Of a stretch of 64,000 nucleotides of DNA, positions 1-8,525 are shown piece after piece. The stretch covers positions 2,288,001 through 2,352,000 of the forward strand of contig NZ_CP060725.1 in NCBI RefSeq assembly GCF_003797775.2, written 5' to 3'. Below the pieces are notes generated by a model. That model did no database searches. It had not been told where the DNA came from and saw nothing but the letters and a program-made list of their open reading frames with translations. Made by a program: the position numbers and the translations under genes. The DNA comes from Sphingopyxis sp. OPL5 (GTDB lineage: Bacteria; Pseudomonadota; Alphaproteobacteria; Sphingomonadales; Sphingomonadaceae). Each line of letters opens with the position of its first letter. The stretch's first letter is position 1.

Positions 1-913
1 CGAGCGCGTTGCCCAGCAGGCTGCCGTCGGCGACCGGGGCGCGGACCGCGGCCTCGCCGATCGCGACGGCATTGCCTTGCCAGCTTTGCACGAGACGACC
101 GGGAGCGTCGCCGCCCGCCGCGATCGTCGCGCTCCATGGGCGGGTTTGCCAGTGCAGCGCGTCGGATGCCGTCGTCAGCACCTCCTCGCCGATCGCGCCG
201 GCGCCTCCGGGCGCGACGGCAAGCGTCAGCGCCGGCAGCGATGGCGACCAGTCAAGCCAGCCAACACCCAGTGCGGACAGCAGGCGCGAGCGCGGACCGG
301 CGGCGTCGATGTAAAGATCGGCGGTCAGCGTTTCGCCCGCCGGGGTGACGATGCCCTGGATGGCCTTGCCGCCGGTTTCGACCCGAATGCCGGCAGCGTC
401 GCGCCGGACGATGTTCAGCGTCGCCGCCATGTCACCGAGCAAGGCGGCATAAGCGGCGGCATCGAAACGCGCGCCGAAACCGCCTTCGTCGCCGCGCGCG
501 TCGCGCAGCGCGAGCAGCATCGCGGCGAAATCGGGGGTGGCGTCGGTGGTTTCGGCGCGGTGGCGGAGCCAGATCTGATGGAGCGCGACGCCTTCGACGA
601 AGGGAATCGCGGTGGTGGCCGCCTCGCGAACCGCGGTGCCATCCGCCGCGACATAGCGTCGCAGATGAACCGGTTCGGCCTTGGCGCGCCGGGCGAACAG
701 CCGGGGGTCGAGGCCGATCTGGCGGTGAAATTTGTGGATGACCGGGGTGGCCGCGCCGAGCCGGTCGATCCAGCCTCCCCGATCGGCCGGCAGCTGGACG
801 AGCGTGACCGCCGCGCCCGGCAACGCCCGGCGCAGCGCGATCGCCGCCGCGAGACCGACGATACCGTCGCCGATGACCAGCACCGATCGGGTTTGGGCGT
901 GCGCGCCGGTCAT
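1..913 (-). CDS. Tryptophan halogenase-like flavoprotein, divergent, partial (C-terminus outside window)
   Basis: Reading down from ATG at 913 the frame stays open for 304 codons to the window edge. The N-terminus (MTGAHAQTRSVLVIGDGIVG) has a Rossmann FAD-binding GxGxxG. A later segment, LTADLYIDAAGPRSRLL, matches the 'DLFIDCSGFRALL' segment of flavin-dependent halogenases, so I place it in that superfamily. It lacks the GVGEAT loop: the equivalent position reads RLGAATPVIHKF. I also cannot find the FKLG lysine that forms the halogenating adduct in PrnA-type enzymes. It may therefore be a degenerate or non-halogenating paralogue. Its ATG overlaps the stop of the neighbouring canonical halogenase by 4 bp (ATGA), so it is the third gene of the GH43-halogenase-halogenase-like operon. 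Confidence 0.7.
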   Translation of the reverse strand, partial: MTGAHAQTRSVLVIGDGIVGLAAAIALRRALPGAAVTLVQLPADRGGWIDRLGAATPVIHKFHRQIGLDPRLFARRAKAEPVHLRRYVAADGTAVREAATTAIPFVEGVALHQIWLRHRAETTDATPDFAAMLLALRDARGDEGGFGARFDAAAYAALLGDMAATLNIVRRDAAGIRVETGGKAIQGIVTPAGETLTADLYIDAAGPRSRLLSALGVGWLDWSPSLPALTLAVAPGGAGAIGEEVLTTASDALHWQTRPWSATIAAGGDAPGRLVQSWQGNAVAIGEAAVRAPVADGSLLGNAL

Positions 914-2421
914 GCCGCCTCCCACGCCCCCGCCTGCCGCAGATATTCAGCGTGGTCGGGCCACGCCGCGACGCGGCTCCGGATCGCGCCGTCAAGGTCC
1001 GCCAGCGACTGCGCGATGCGGTTCTGCGGCGGGATGTCGGCGCGCTGGTCGTAACCGCGCGGCATCACCCCCTGGCCGAGGTACACCGCGACCCAGCTCG
1101 CCTCGAGGAACAGGCCCTCGGTATAGAGTTCGACCCGCCCGCTGTCTTTCCACAGCGCCATCTTGCGCTCGAGTTCGGGGGGCAGCGCCATCGTGCGGAC
1201 ATGGTTCCAGAAGTCCGAATCGTCGCGCCGCGTTGCATGATAATGGAGGATCAGGAAGTCGCGGATACGGTCATATTCGCGGTCGACCAGCGCGTTGAAA
1301 CTGTCGCGATCGCACGCGTCGATCCGGCGCTGCGGAAACAGCTCGACCAGCCGTGTCACCGCCTGCTGGACGAGGTGGATACTCGTCGATTCGAGCGGCT
1401 CAAGGAAACCGCTGGCGAGCCCGATCGCGACGACGTTGCGATCCCAGCTTTTCGTCCGCCGCCCGGCGCGAAAGCGCAGCACGCGCGGGTCGGCGAGCGG
1501 CTCGCCCTCGACTGCGCCGAGGATCGCGGCGCAGGCCTCGTCCTCCGACACATGGTTGCTGGAAAAGACATAGCCATTGCCGACGCGATGCTGCAGCGGG
1601 ATGCGCCAGCGCCAGCCGGCGGGCATCGCGGTCGCGCGCGTATAGGGTTCGATCGGACCGTCGGGCGCGGCGCAGGGCAGGGCGGCGGCGCGGTCGCACG
1701 GCAACCATTCGGACCAATCCTCCCACGGCGATTGCAGGGTTTCGCCGATCAGCAGCGCGCGAAAGCCCGAGCAGTCGATGAACAGGTCGCCTTCGATCAC
1801 ATCGCCGCGATCGGTGCGCAGCCGGGCGACATCGCCGCTTGCCGCGTCGCGTTCGACCGCGACGACCTTGCCCTCGGTGCGCCGGGTGCCATGCGCCTCG
1901 GCGAAGCGGCGCAGCATCGGCGCCATGCGGGTGGCGTCGAACTGATAGGCATAGCTGTAGCTGCTATCGAGGAGGTCGCCGCCCTCCGGGACCGGGGCGA
2001 AGCGTTTGCCGCGTGCCGCGACGATCGGCAGCGAGAAATCGCAGATCGGCGGGACCTGTCCCGCGGCCTGCATCCGCAGCCAATAATGGTGGAAACCGAC
2101 CCCCGCTATGTCGGTGCCATAAGCCCCGAAGGGATGAATATAGCGCTCGCCGATCGCGCCGAAATCGACGAAGTCGATGCCGAGCTTGAAGGTCGCGCGG
2201 GTGGTGCGCATGAATTCCATCTCGTCGAGCCCGAGGCGGCGGATGAATTCGCGCAGATGCGGCAAGGTGGCTTCGCCGACCCCGACGATGCCGATTTCCT
2301 CGGACTCGATCAGCTGGATGTCGGCCTGTCCGGGCAGCAATTTGGCGAGCGCGGCGGCGGTCATCCAGCCGGCGGTGCCGCCGCCCAATATGACGACGCG
2401 GACGGGGGCGGGGGCGTTCAA
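910..2421 (-). CDS. Flavin-dependent tryptophan halogenase family protein
   Basis: 503 aa, starting at TTG 2421, which overlaps the GH43 stop (TTGA). Seen in the sequence: FAD-binding ILGGGTAGWMTAAALAK near residues 11-27, GVGEATLP near 47-54, the lysine of TFKLGIDF at residue 79, the WRWRIP (WxWxIP) motif and the EPLEST segment. These are the hallmarks of flavin-dependent halogenases, which use FADH2, O2 and halide to make a hypohalous acid carried by the active-site lysine. The substrate is unknown. Family members next to TonB receptors in sphingomonads and Caulobacter are annotated as tryptophan halogenases without tested substrates. Position in a xylanolytic operon behind a xyl-type operator implies co-expression with xylan breakdown. 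No partner flavin reductase is seen in the window. Confidence 0.87.
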   Translation of the reverse strand: MNAPAPVRVVILGGGTAGWMTAAALAKLLPGQADIQLIESEEIGIVGVGEATLPHLREFIRRLGLDEMEFMRTTRATFKLGIDFVDFGAIGERYIHPFGAYGTDIAGVGFHHYWLRMQAAGQVPPICDFSLPIVAARGKRFAPVPEGGDLLDSSYSYAYQFDATRMAPMLRRFAEAHGTRRTEGKVVAVERDAASGDVARLRTDRGDVIEGDLFIDCSGFRALLIGETLQSPWEDWSEWLPCDRAAALPCAAPDGPIEPYTRATAMPAGWRWRIPLQHRVGNGYVFSSNHVSEDEACAAILGAVEGEPLADPRVLRFRAGRRTKSWDRNVVAIGLASGFLEPLESTSIHLVQQAVTRLVELFPQRRIDACDRDSFNALVDREYDRIRDFLILHYHATRRDDSDFWNHVRTMALPPELERKMALWKDSGRVELYTEGLFLEASWVAVYLGQGVMPRGYDQRADIPPQNRIAQSLADLDGAIRSRVAAWPDHAEYLRQAGAWEAA

Positions 2422-4124
2422 GGCGCCGCGTCCGCGCGCGCGGCGTGCGGGCCGATCACCGCGCCGGTGAACAGGCCGGCACCGACGGTCGCGAGGATCG
2501 ACGCGTCGACTCCGGTCGCCAGTTGCTGCCAGTCGGCGGCGCCGTGCACGCGCCACCGCAGGTCGGCCTTGTCGCGCCTGATGCGGACCTGCAGGTCGAT
2601 CGCCCCCGGCACCTTGTCGGCGAGCGCGACGCGGCCCGTCACCACGCCGTCCGCCGGTTCGCCGTCGCCGGCGCGGCGGCGCACGACGATCGCGTCGCCG
2701 TCCGCCAGCCGCTCGCGGCCGAGGAAGAGGAAATGATTCTCGTCGGTGAGCGCGAGCAGCCCGGCACGGTCGCCGACCGCCTGCGGCGCGAACGCGACGC
2801 TGGTCTCGATCACCGCGTCATGGTGGCGCAATCTTTTGCCGACGAAACTCGGCTGGTCCAGCGATCCCGCGGCGACCGGCCGCGCGGTCAGGTGCAGCGC
2901 GCCGCGCTGGTCCGACAGGCTCCACCAGTTTCGCCCGCGCAGCGTGCGCAGCATCATCCAGTCGAGCGCCAGCCGGCTGTCGTCGAATTCGTCGCGCCAG
3001 TCGTCGAGGCTGTCGCCCGCGAACGCCGGCAGGGCGGGGCGCCTGGCGGTCGGCGGCACCGCCGCCCCCGGCGGCAATATCTCCGGCCAGCCGTCCTTCC
3101 ATGCCACCGGCAACAGGAAGATCTCGCGCCCCAAATTGGTCTGTTGCCCCGCATAGGGGCGCGTCGCGAGGAACACCGCCCACCAGCTGCCATCGACGAG
3201 CTCGACGAAGTCGGCATGGCCGGTCGCCTGCACCGGCCACGCGCGGCCCTCGGGCAGGTCGCGCTGGGTCAGGATCGGATTGCGCGGACCCGCGACATAG
3301 GGTCCGGTCACCGTCTCGGCGCGGTAGATCGTCTGGCTGTGCCGGTCGGCGGTGCCGCCCTCGGCCGCGGTCAGATAATAGAAGCGCCCGACCTTGTAGA
3401 TATGCGGCCCCTCGGCCCACACCGGCTTGTCGGCGGCGACGACGCCCTTGTCGACAAGCAGGGTGCGCGTCGCGGCCATCTTCATCGCGGCAAGGTCGAT
3501 CTGCTGGATCCACAGCGCCCGGTGGCCATCATATTCGGGCGGTCCGGGCGGCGCATCATTATAGGCGATCCACGCGCGCCCGTCGTTATCGACGAACAGC
3601 GACGGGTCGATGCCGCCGAAATCCAGCCAGTGCGGATCGGACCAGGGCCCCGCCGGGTCGTCGGCGGTGATGATGAAATTGCCCCCGCAGTCGATGCAGG
3701 TGTTGACGATATAGAAACGGTCGCCGTGGTGGCTGATCGCCGGCGCGAACAGGCCGCGCGTCACCCCGACCTTGCCGATCGTCAGCTGGCCGGGCCGGTC
3801 GATCGCATTGCCGATCTGGCGCCAGTGGACGAGGTCGCGGCTGTGATAGACCGGCAGGCCTGGGAACCAGCTGAAGGTCGAATTGACCAAATAATAATCG
3901 TCGCCGACCCGGACGACCGACGGGTCAGGCTGGAACCCCGGGAGAACCGGATTGGCAAATTCTCCGGGTTTCAGGGCAGACGATTCGGCATCGGGCGTGC
4001 CCGAATAGGCGACATAGTCGAAGCGAGCGACCGGCGCGGCGGCACCCTGCGCGGCGACCGGTGCGGTCGCCAGCGCCAACACCAGCGCTGACGTCGGCCA
4101 AGCAATATTGCGCCAACCTGGCAA
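2418..4124 (-). CDS. Glycoside hydrolase family 43 (beta-xylosidase / alpha-L-arabinofuranosidase), secreted
   Basis: 568 aa from TTG 4124, chosen because GGGAGGAAC lies just upstream and the resulting N-terminus is a clean signal peptide (hydrophobic run about residues 8-25, cleavage near PVAAQG). An in-frame ATG at 4202 would add 26 residues. The GH43 five-blade propeller starts at FANPVLPGFQPDPSVVRVGD, with the catalytic base Asp near 67 (QPDPS), then YLVNSTFSWFPGLPVYHSRD. The C-terminal part (from about WRDEFDDSRLALDW) looks like the beta-sandwich found in two-domain GH43 xylosidases. It removes xylose or arabinose from xylo-oligosaccharides, probably in the periplasm. It is first in an operon with two halogenase-type genes, transcribed away from xylX across a shared operator. 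Confidence 0.88.
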   Translation of the reverse strand: MPGWRNIAWPTSALVLALATAPVAAQGAAAPVARFDYVAYSGTPDAESSALKPGEFANPVLPGFQPDPSVVRVGDDYYLVNSTFSWFPGLPVYHSRDLVHWRQIGNAIDRPGQLTIGKVGVTRGLFAPAISHHGDRFYIVNTCIDCGGNFIITADDPAGPWSDPHWLDFGGIDPSLFVDNDGRAWIAYNDAPPGPPEYDGHRALWIQQIDLAAMKMAATRTLLVDKGVVAADKPVWAEGPHIYKVGRFYYLTAAEGGTADRHSQTIYRAETVTGPYVAGPRNPILTQRDLPEGRAWPVQATGHADFVELVDGSWWAVFLATRPYAGQQTNLGREIFLLPVAWKDGWPEILPPGAAVPPTARRPALPAFAGDSLDDWRDEFDDSRLALDWMMLRTLRGRNWWSLSDQRGALHLTARPVAAGSLDQPSFVGKRLRHHDAVIETSVAFAPQAVGDRAGLLALTDENHFLFLGRERLADGDAIVVRRRAGDGEPADGVVTGRVALADKVPGAIDLQVRIRRDKADLRWRVHGAADWQQLATGVDASILATVGAGLFTGAVIGPHAARADAAP

Positions 4125-4219
4125 CCCGTTCCTCCCGCCCCATACGTCCGGTCGGGTATCCCTCCCTCGCGGCGCATGATTTTCTATCGCCAACCTTGAC
4201 ACGATCCCCTAGAGCGTGA

Positions 4220-4233
4220 TGGTAGCGCTATCA
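4220..4233. promoter_or_regulatory. LacI-family (XylR-like) operator, site 1
   Basis: TGGTAGCGCTATCA, centred on the perfect 8-mer TAGCGCTA, lies between the divergent GH43-halogenase operon and the xylXABC-esterase operon. The same 14-mer recurs with at most two changes at 15578, 23387 and 26496, all in promoter regions of this locus. The lacI-type gene at 12221-13321 is the obvious candidate regulator. From memory, unverified, it resembles the site in the Caulobacter xylX promoter. Confidence 0.8.
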
Positions 4234-4263
4234 CAACAATGGCTGCGGGGAGGTTTCAGGTCA

Positions 4264-5403
4264 ATGGGTTTTGCGTTGAAGGCCGTTTTGCCGTCCGATT
4301 GGCGCGCCGCGCGCCTGCTCGGGCGAGTCGATTTTGGTGCGGGGCCGACCCCCGTGCTGATCGATGGCGGCACGCTCCATGACCTCACCCCCAGCGCTGC
4401 GACGGTATCGGCGGCGATCGCGCGGCGACAATGGCTGCCCGAACATGGCGAGCCGGTGTGCGAACTCGACGCGGACGCCCCGGCGCTGCCCGACGGCGCG
4501 ACCTTGCTCAGTCCCATCGACCTGCAATGCATCAAGGCGGCGGGGGTGACCTTCGCCGTCTCGGCGATCGAGCGGGTGATCGAGGAGCGCGCGCGCGGCG
4601 ACGCCTCGCAGGCGGCGACCATCCGCGCCGGGCTGGAGCAGCATGTCGGACAGGGCATAAGATCGGTCGTTCCCGGCTCGCCCGAGGCCGCGGCGCTCAA
4701 GGCGGCGCTGATCGCCGAGGGCATGTGGTCGCAATATCTGGAGGTCGCGATCGGCCCCGATGCCGAGGTCTTCACCAAGTCGGCGGTGCTCTCGTCGGTC
4801 GGTTATGGCGCCCCGATCGGCGTGCGGTCGGATTCGAGCTGGAACAATCCTGAACCCGAAATCGCGCTGATCATGGACGGCGCGGGTCAGGCGGTCGGCG
4901 CGACCTTGGGCAACGACGTGAATCTTCGCGATTTCGAGGGTCGCTCGGCGTTGCTGCTCGGCAAGGCGAAGGACAATAATGCCTCGGCCGCGCTCGGCCC
5001 CTTCATCCGCCTGTTCGACGACGGCTTCACCATCGACGATGTCCGGGGTGCTGAGGTCGACCTGCGGATCGAGGGCGCCGACGGCTATGTGCTGACCGGC
5101 CACAACCATATGGGGCAGATCAGCCGCGATCCGCTCGACCTCGCGGCGCAGGCGCGCAGCGAGCATCATTATCCCGACGGCTATGCGCTCTATCTCGGCA
5201 CCTTGTTCGCGCCGACCCAGGATCGCGACGTCGTCGGCGGCGGTTTCACCCACAAGGTCGGCGACCGGGTGACGATCTCGGCCGAACGGCTGGGGACGCT
5301 GGAGAATATCGTCACCACATCGCGCGATGCCCCCGCCTGGACGCTGGGCATCGCGGCCCTGTTCCGCAATCTGGCGAGCCGCGGGCTCATCGATCGCATC
5401 TGA
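4264..5403 (+). CDS. xylX: 2-keto-3-deoxy-D-xylonate dehydratase (FAH family)
   Basis: 379 aa. ATG 4264 follows GGGGAGG by about ten bases; upstream in-frame starts overlap the operator and were rejected. The fumarylacetoacetate-hydrolase fold shows the metal-binding set: WNNPEPEIAL (Glu197, Glu199) and LGNDVNLRD (Asp218), then the GKAKDNNASAALGP segment. In the Caulobacter Weimberg pathway XylX dehydrates 2-keto-3-deoxy-xylonate to alpha-ketoglutarate semialdehyde. Immediate linkage to the semialdehyde dehydrogenase, xylose dehydrogenase and lactonase genes makes that the likely reaction here. An arabinonate-pathway role cannot be excluded because FAH dehydratases of both pathways are similar. 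First gene of a five-gene operon behind operator site 1. Confidence 0.87.
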   Translation: MGFALKAVLPSDWRAARLLGRVDFGAGPTPVLIDGGTLHDLTPSAATVSAAIARRQWLPEHGEPVCELDADAPALPDGATLLSPIDLQCIKAAGVTFAVSAIERVIEERARGDASQAATIRAGLEQHVGQGIRSVVPGSPEAAALKAALIAEGMWSQYLEVAIGPDAEVFTKSAVLSSVGYGAPIGVRSDSSWNNPEPEIALIMDGAGQAVGATLGNDVNLRDFEGRSALLLGKAKDNNASAALGPFIRLFDDGFTIDDVRGAEVDLRIEGADGYVLTGHNHMGQISRDPLDLAAQARSEHHYPDGYALYLGTLFAPTQDRDVVGGGFTHKVGDRVTISAERLGTLENIVTTSRDAPAWTLGIAALFRNLASRGLIDRI

Positions 5404-5419
5404 AGGATCCGACTGCACA

Positions 5420-6859
5420 ATGACTTTGAAGCTTGGCCATTTGATAAACGGCGAACGCATCGGCGCCGACAGCGCCGCGCTGGAAAGCCTGAACCCGTCG
5501 AACACCGACGAGGTCGTGGCGCTGTTCCCGGCCGGTGACACGGCTGCGGTCGATGCCGCGGTCGCCGCCGCGCGGGCCGCGCAGCCGGGCTGGGCCAACG
5601 CCTCGCCCGAAGTGCGCGCCGACCTGCTCGACAAGGTCGCAGCGACGATCTTGGCGCGCGCCGCCGAGCTTGGCGAACTGCTCGCGCGCGAGGAGGGGAA
5701 AACCCGTGCCGAGGGCATGGGCGAAGTGATGCGCGCCGCGCGCATCTTCCGCTATTTCGGCGGCGAGGCGCTGCGCCGCCATGGCCAGACGCTCGAATCG
5801 ACGCGCCCCGGCCTCGACGTCGCGACCTATCGCGAGGCGGTCGGCGTGTACGGCCTGATCACCCCGTGGAATTTCCCGATCGCCATTCCCGCTTGGAAAT
5901 CCGCCCCCGCACTCGCCTTCGGCAATGCGGTGGTGATGAAGCCCGCCAATGTCACCCCGGCGACCGCGAGCGCGCTCGCCGACATCATCGTCGAATGCGG
6001 TGCGCCGCCGGGGGTGTTCAACCTCGTCCTCGGCCAGGGCCAGGTCGGCGCCGCGATCGCCGACCATGGCGGCATCGATGCCATCTCCTTCACCGGCTCG
6101 CAGGGCGTGGGGGCAAAGGTCGGCATGGCCGCGATGGCGCGGCAGGCGCGGGTGCAGCTGGAGATGGGCGGCAAGAATCCGCTCGTCATCCTCGCCGATG
6201 CCGATCTCGACAAGGCGGTGGGAATCGCGCTCGACGGCGGCTTCTTCCAGACCGGCCAGCGCTGCACCGCCTCGTCGCGGGTGATCGTCGAGGATGCGAT
6301 CCACGACCGTTTCGTTGCCGCACTGGCGGAAAAGGCCAAAGGGCTGCGCGTCGGCGCGGCGCTCGACCCCGAAACGCAGGTCGGCCCCGCAGCGAGCGAA
6401 GCGCAGTTCGAGCAGAATCTGCGCTATGCGAAGATCGCCGTCGATGAAGGCGGGCGCTGTGTCACCGGCGGCGGCGAAGTGAAGGGCGCGACGCCCGGCT
6501 ATTATATGGCGCCGACGCTGATCGCCGACACCGATCCCGATATGCGGATCAACAACGAAGAGGTGTTCGGCCCGGTGGTCTCGACGGTGCGGGTCAAGGA
6601 CTATGACGCCGCGCTCGAACTCGCCAACGCCGGCGAATTCGGGCTGTCGTCGGGCATCGTCACCAACAGCCAGAAACACGCCCGCCATTTTCGCAAACAT
6701 GTCCGCGCCGGCATGGTGATGGTCAATCTGCCGACCGCCGGGGTCGATTATCACGTCCCCTTCGGCGGCACGCGAAAATCGAGCTATGGTGCGCGCGAAC
6801 AGGGCTTTGCTGCGGTCGAATTCTACACCCAGATCAAAACGGTCTACACGGGGGATTGA
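5420..6859 (+). CDS. xylA: Alpha-ketoglutarate semialdehyde dehydrogenase
   Basis: 479 aa from ATG 5420 (AAGGA about 12 bp upstream). NAD(P)-dependent aldehyde dehydrogenase fold: ITPWNFP (Asn151), FTGSQGVG cofactor loop, LEMGGKN with the general base Glu248, and GQRCTASS with nucleophile Cys282. It oxidises 2,5-dioxopentanoate to alpha-ketoglutarate, the last Weimberg step, feeding the TCA cycle. The assignment to this substrate rests on position between xylX and xylB, the same order as the Caulobacter xylXABCD operon. Do not confuse it with E. coli xylA, which is xylose isomerase. 16 bp separate it from xylX; its stop overlaps the earliest possible start of xylB. Confidence 0.87.
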   Translation: MTLKLGHLINGERIGADSAALESLNPSNTDEVVALFPAGDTAAVDAAVAAARAAQPGWANASPEVRADLLDKVAATILARAAELGELLAREEGKTRAEGMGEVMRAARIFRYFGGEALRRHGQTLESTRPGLDVATYREAVGVYGLITPWNFPIAIPAWKSAPALAFGNAVVMKPANVTPATASALADIIVECGAPPGVFNLVLGQGQVGAAIADHGGIDAISFTGSQGVGAKVGMAAMARQARVQLEMGGKNPLVILADADLDKAVGIALDGGFFQTGQRCTASSRVIVEDAIHDRFVAALAEKAKGLRVGAALDPETQVGPAASEAQFEQNLRYAKIAVDEGGRCVTGGGEVKGATPGYYMAPTLIADTDPDMRINNEEVFGPVVSTVRVKDYDAALELANAGEFGLSSGIVTNSQKHARHFRKHVRAGMVMVNLPTAGVDYHVPFGGTRKSSYGAREQGFAAVEFYTQIKTVYTGD

Positions 6860-6861
6860 GC

Positions 6862-7650
6862 GTGCTGACTCGGGCGACCATGATCGACAAATCGGCGGCG
6901 AAATATCCCAGCCTCGCCGGCAAGCGCGTGCTGGTGACCGGCGGCGCGACCGGGATCGGCGAAGCGCTGGTGACCGGCTTTGCGAAACAGGGCGCGCATG
7001 TCGCCTTCCTCGACATGCAGGGTGACGCGGGCGCGGCGCTGGTCGAACGGCTGTCGGGCGCGGTCGCGGTGGCGCCGCGCTTCGCGCTGTGCGACCTCAC
7101 CGACCTTTCCAGCCTCGACCGGACCGTCGCGGCGCTGCGCGCCGACGTCGGCGACTTCGACATATTGCTCAACAATGCGGCGAGCGACGATCGTCACGCG
7201 ATCGGCGATGTAACCCCCGCCTATTGGGACGAAAGGATCGCGGTCAATCTGCGCCACCTGTTCTTCGCGGCGCAGGCGGTGATCCCGGGGATGAAGGCCG
7301 CCGGCGGCGGGTCGATCGTCAATTTCGGGTCGATCAGCTGGCACCTCGCGCTGCCCGACCTCGTCCTCTACCAGACCGCCAAGGCCGCGATCGAGGGGAT
7401 GACGCGGTCGATGGCGCGCGAACTCGGCGCCGACAATATCCGCGTCAACACGATCATCCCCGGCAATGTCGAAACCCCGCGCCAGGCGCAATGGTACACG
7501 CCTGAGGGCGAGGCCGAGATCATCGCGGCGCAATGTCTGAAGGCGCGCATCCAGCCTGCCGATATCGCGGCGATGGCGCTGTTCCTCGCCTCCGACGACG
7601 CGCGCATGTGCACCGGCCACGACTATTGGGTCGACGCGGGCTGGCGCTGA
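6862..7650 (+). CDS. xylB: D-xylose 1-dehydrogenase (SDR family)
   Basis: 262 aa from GTG 6862, preceded by GGGGGA. TTG 6856 and ATG 6880 are alternatives; ATG 6880 would give the shorter N-terminus MIDKSAAKYPSLAGKRV. Classical short-chain dehydrogenase: TGGATGIG (about 26-33), NNAA (about 104-107), and the catalytic Ser157, Tyr170 and Lys174 (GSISW, YQTAK). The residues around KYPSLAGKRVLVTGG resemble Caulobacter XylB. It oxidises D-xylose to xylonolactone with NAD+, the entry step of the Weimberg pathway. Its stop overlaps the start of the lactonase by one base (TGATG). Confidence 0.85.
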   Translation: MLTRATMIDKSAAKYPSLAGKRVLVTGGATGIGEALVTGFAKQGAHVAFLDMQGDAGAALVERLSGAVAVAPRFALCDLTDLSSLDRTVAALRADVGDFDILLNNAASDDRHAIGDVTPAYWDERIAVNLRHLFFAAQAVIPGMKAAGGGSIVNFGSISWHLALPDLVLYQTAKAAIEGMTRSMARELGADNIRVNTIIPGNVETPRQAQWYTPEGEAEIIAAQCLKARIQPADIAAMALFLASDDARMCTGHDYWVDAGWR

Positions 7651-8525
7651 TGGCGACGACGCCCGAACCGGTCGCCTTTCCCTCGACGTCGCTGGGCGAG
7701 GGGCCGGTGTGGGACGCCGCGCGGCAGCGCCTGTGGTTCGTCGATATCAAGCTGCGCCGGCTTTTCCGGTTCGATCCCGCGTCGTCGACGCTCGACCAAT
7801 GGGACGCGCCGGGCGAAATCGGCTGGGCGCTGCCGGCCGACGACGGGCGCCTGCTCTGCGGATTGCAGGATGGGCTCCACTGGTTTGACCCGGCGCGCGG
7901 CGCATTCGCCGCATGGCTGGCGGTCGAGGCGGATAGGCCCGGAAACAGGCTCAACGACGCGTGCACCGATCGCGACGGCGCGGTCTGGTTCGGGTCGATG
8001 GACAACGCGTGCGTTGCCGAAACCGGCAGCTTCTATCGACTGGCGGCGGGGCAGGTCGAGCAAGCCGGGCCGAGCAAGGTCGCGATCACCAACGGCCCCG
8101 CCATCGCGCCCGACGGTGCGACGATCTATTTCACCGACACGATGGCCGGGAAAATCTGGGCCGCGACGATCGGGCCGGACGGGATGCCCGGCGCGCTGCG
8201 ACCCTTTGTGACCTTCAGCGGCGATATGGGTCACCCCGACGGATCGATCACCGACGCCGCGGGCAATCTCTGGGTTGGCTGCTACGCCGGCTGGGCGGCG
8301 CGCTGTTTCAACCCGGCGGGCGAGGAGATTGCGAAGGTTGATTTCCCGACCGCCAACATCACCAAGCTCGCCTTTGGCGGCGCCGGCCTCGCGACGCTCT
8401 ATGCGACCTCGGCGCATCAGGAAATGATCGACGCCGACCGCGCCGCGCAGCCGCTCGCGGGCGCCTTGTTCGCATTCCGTCCAAAGGTCGGTGGCCATCC
8501 GCTACCGCTGGTGCGCGCGTCGTGA
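7650..8525 (+). CDS. xylC: Xylonolactonase (SMP-30/gluconolactonase family)
   Basis: 291 aa. ATG 7650 overlaps the xylB stop (TGATG). SMP-30 six-bladed propeller features: LGEGPVWD with metal-ligand Glu17, then GNRLNDACTDRDGAVWFGSMD-like text with the Asn and Asp ligands, YFTDTMAGKI, and GHPDGSITDAAGNLWVG. These enzymes hydrolyse sugar lactones with a divalent metal. In this operon the substrate should be D-xylono-lactone released by XylB. There is no signal peptide, so it is cytoplasmic. The stop overlaps the GTG of the downstream esterase. Confidence 0.87.
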   Translation: MATTPEPVAFPSTSLGEGPVWDAARQRLWFVDIKLRRLFRFDPASSTLDQWDAPGEIGWALPADDGRLLCGLQDGLHWFDPARGAFAAWLAVEADRPGNRLNDACTDRDGAVWFGSMDNACVAETGSFYRLAAGQVEQAGPSKVAITNGPAIAPDGATIYFTDTMAGKIWAATIGPDGMPGALRPFVTFSGDMGHPDGSITDAAGNLWVGCYAGWAARCFNPAGEEIAKVDFPTANITKLAFGGAGLATLYATSAHQEMIDADRAAQPLAGALFAFRPKVGGHPLPLVRAS

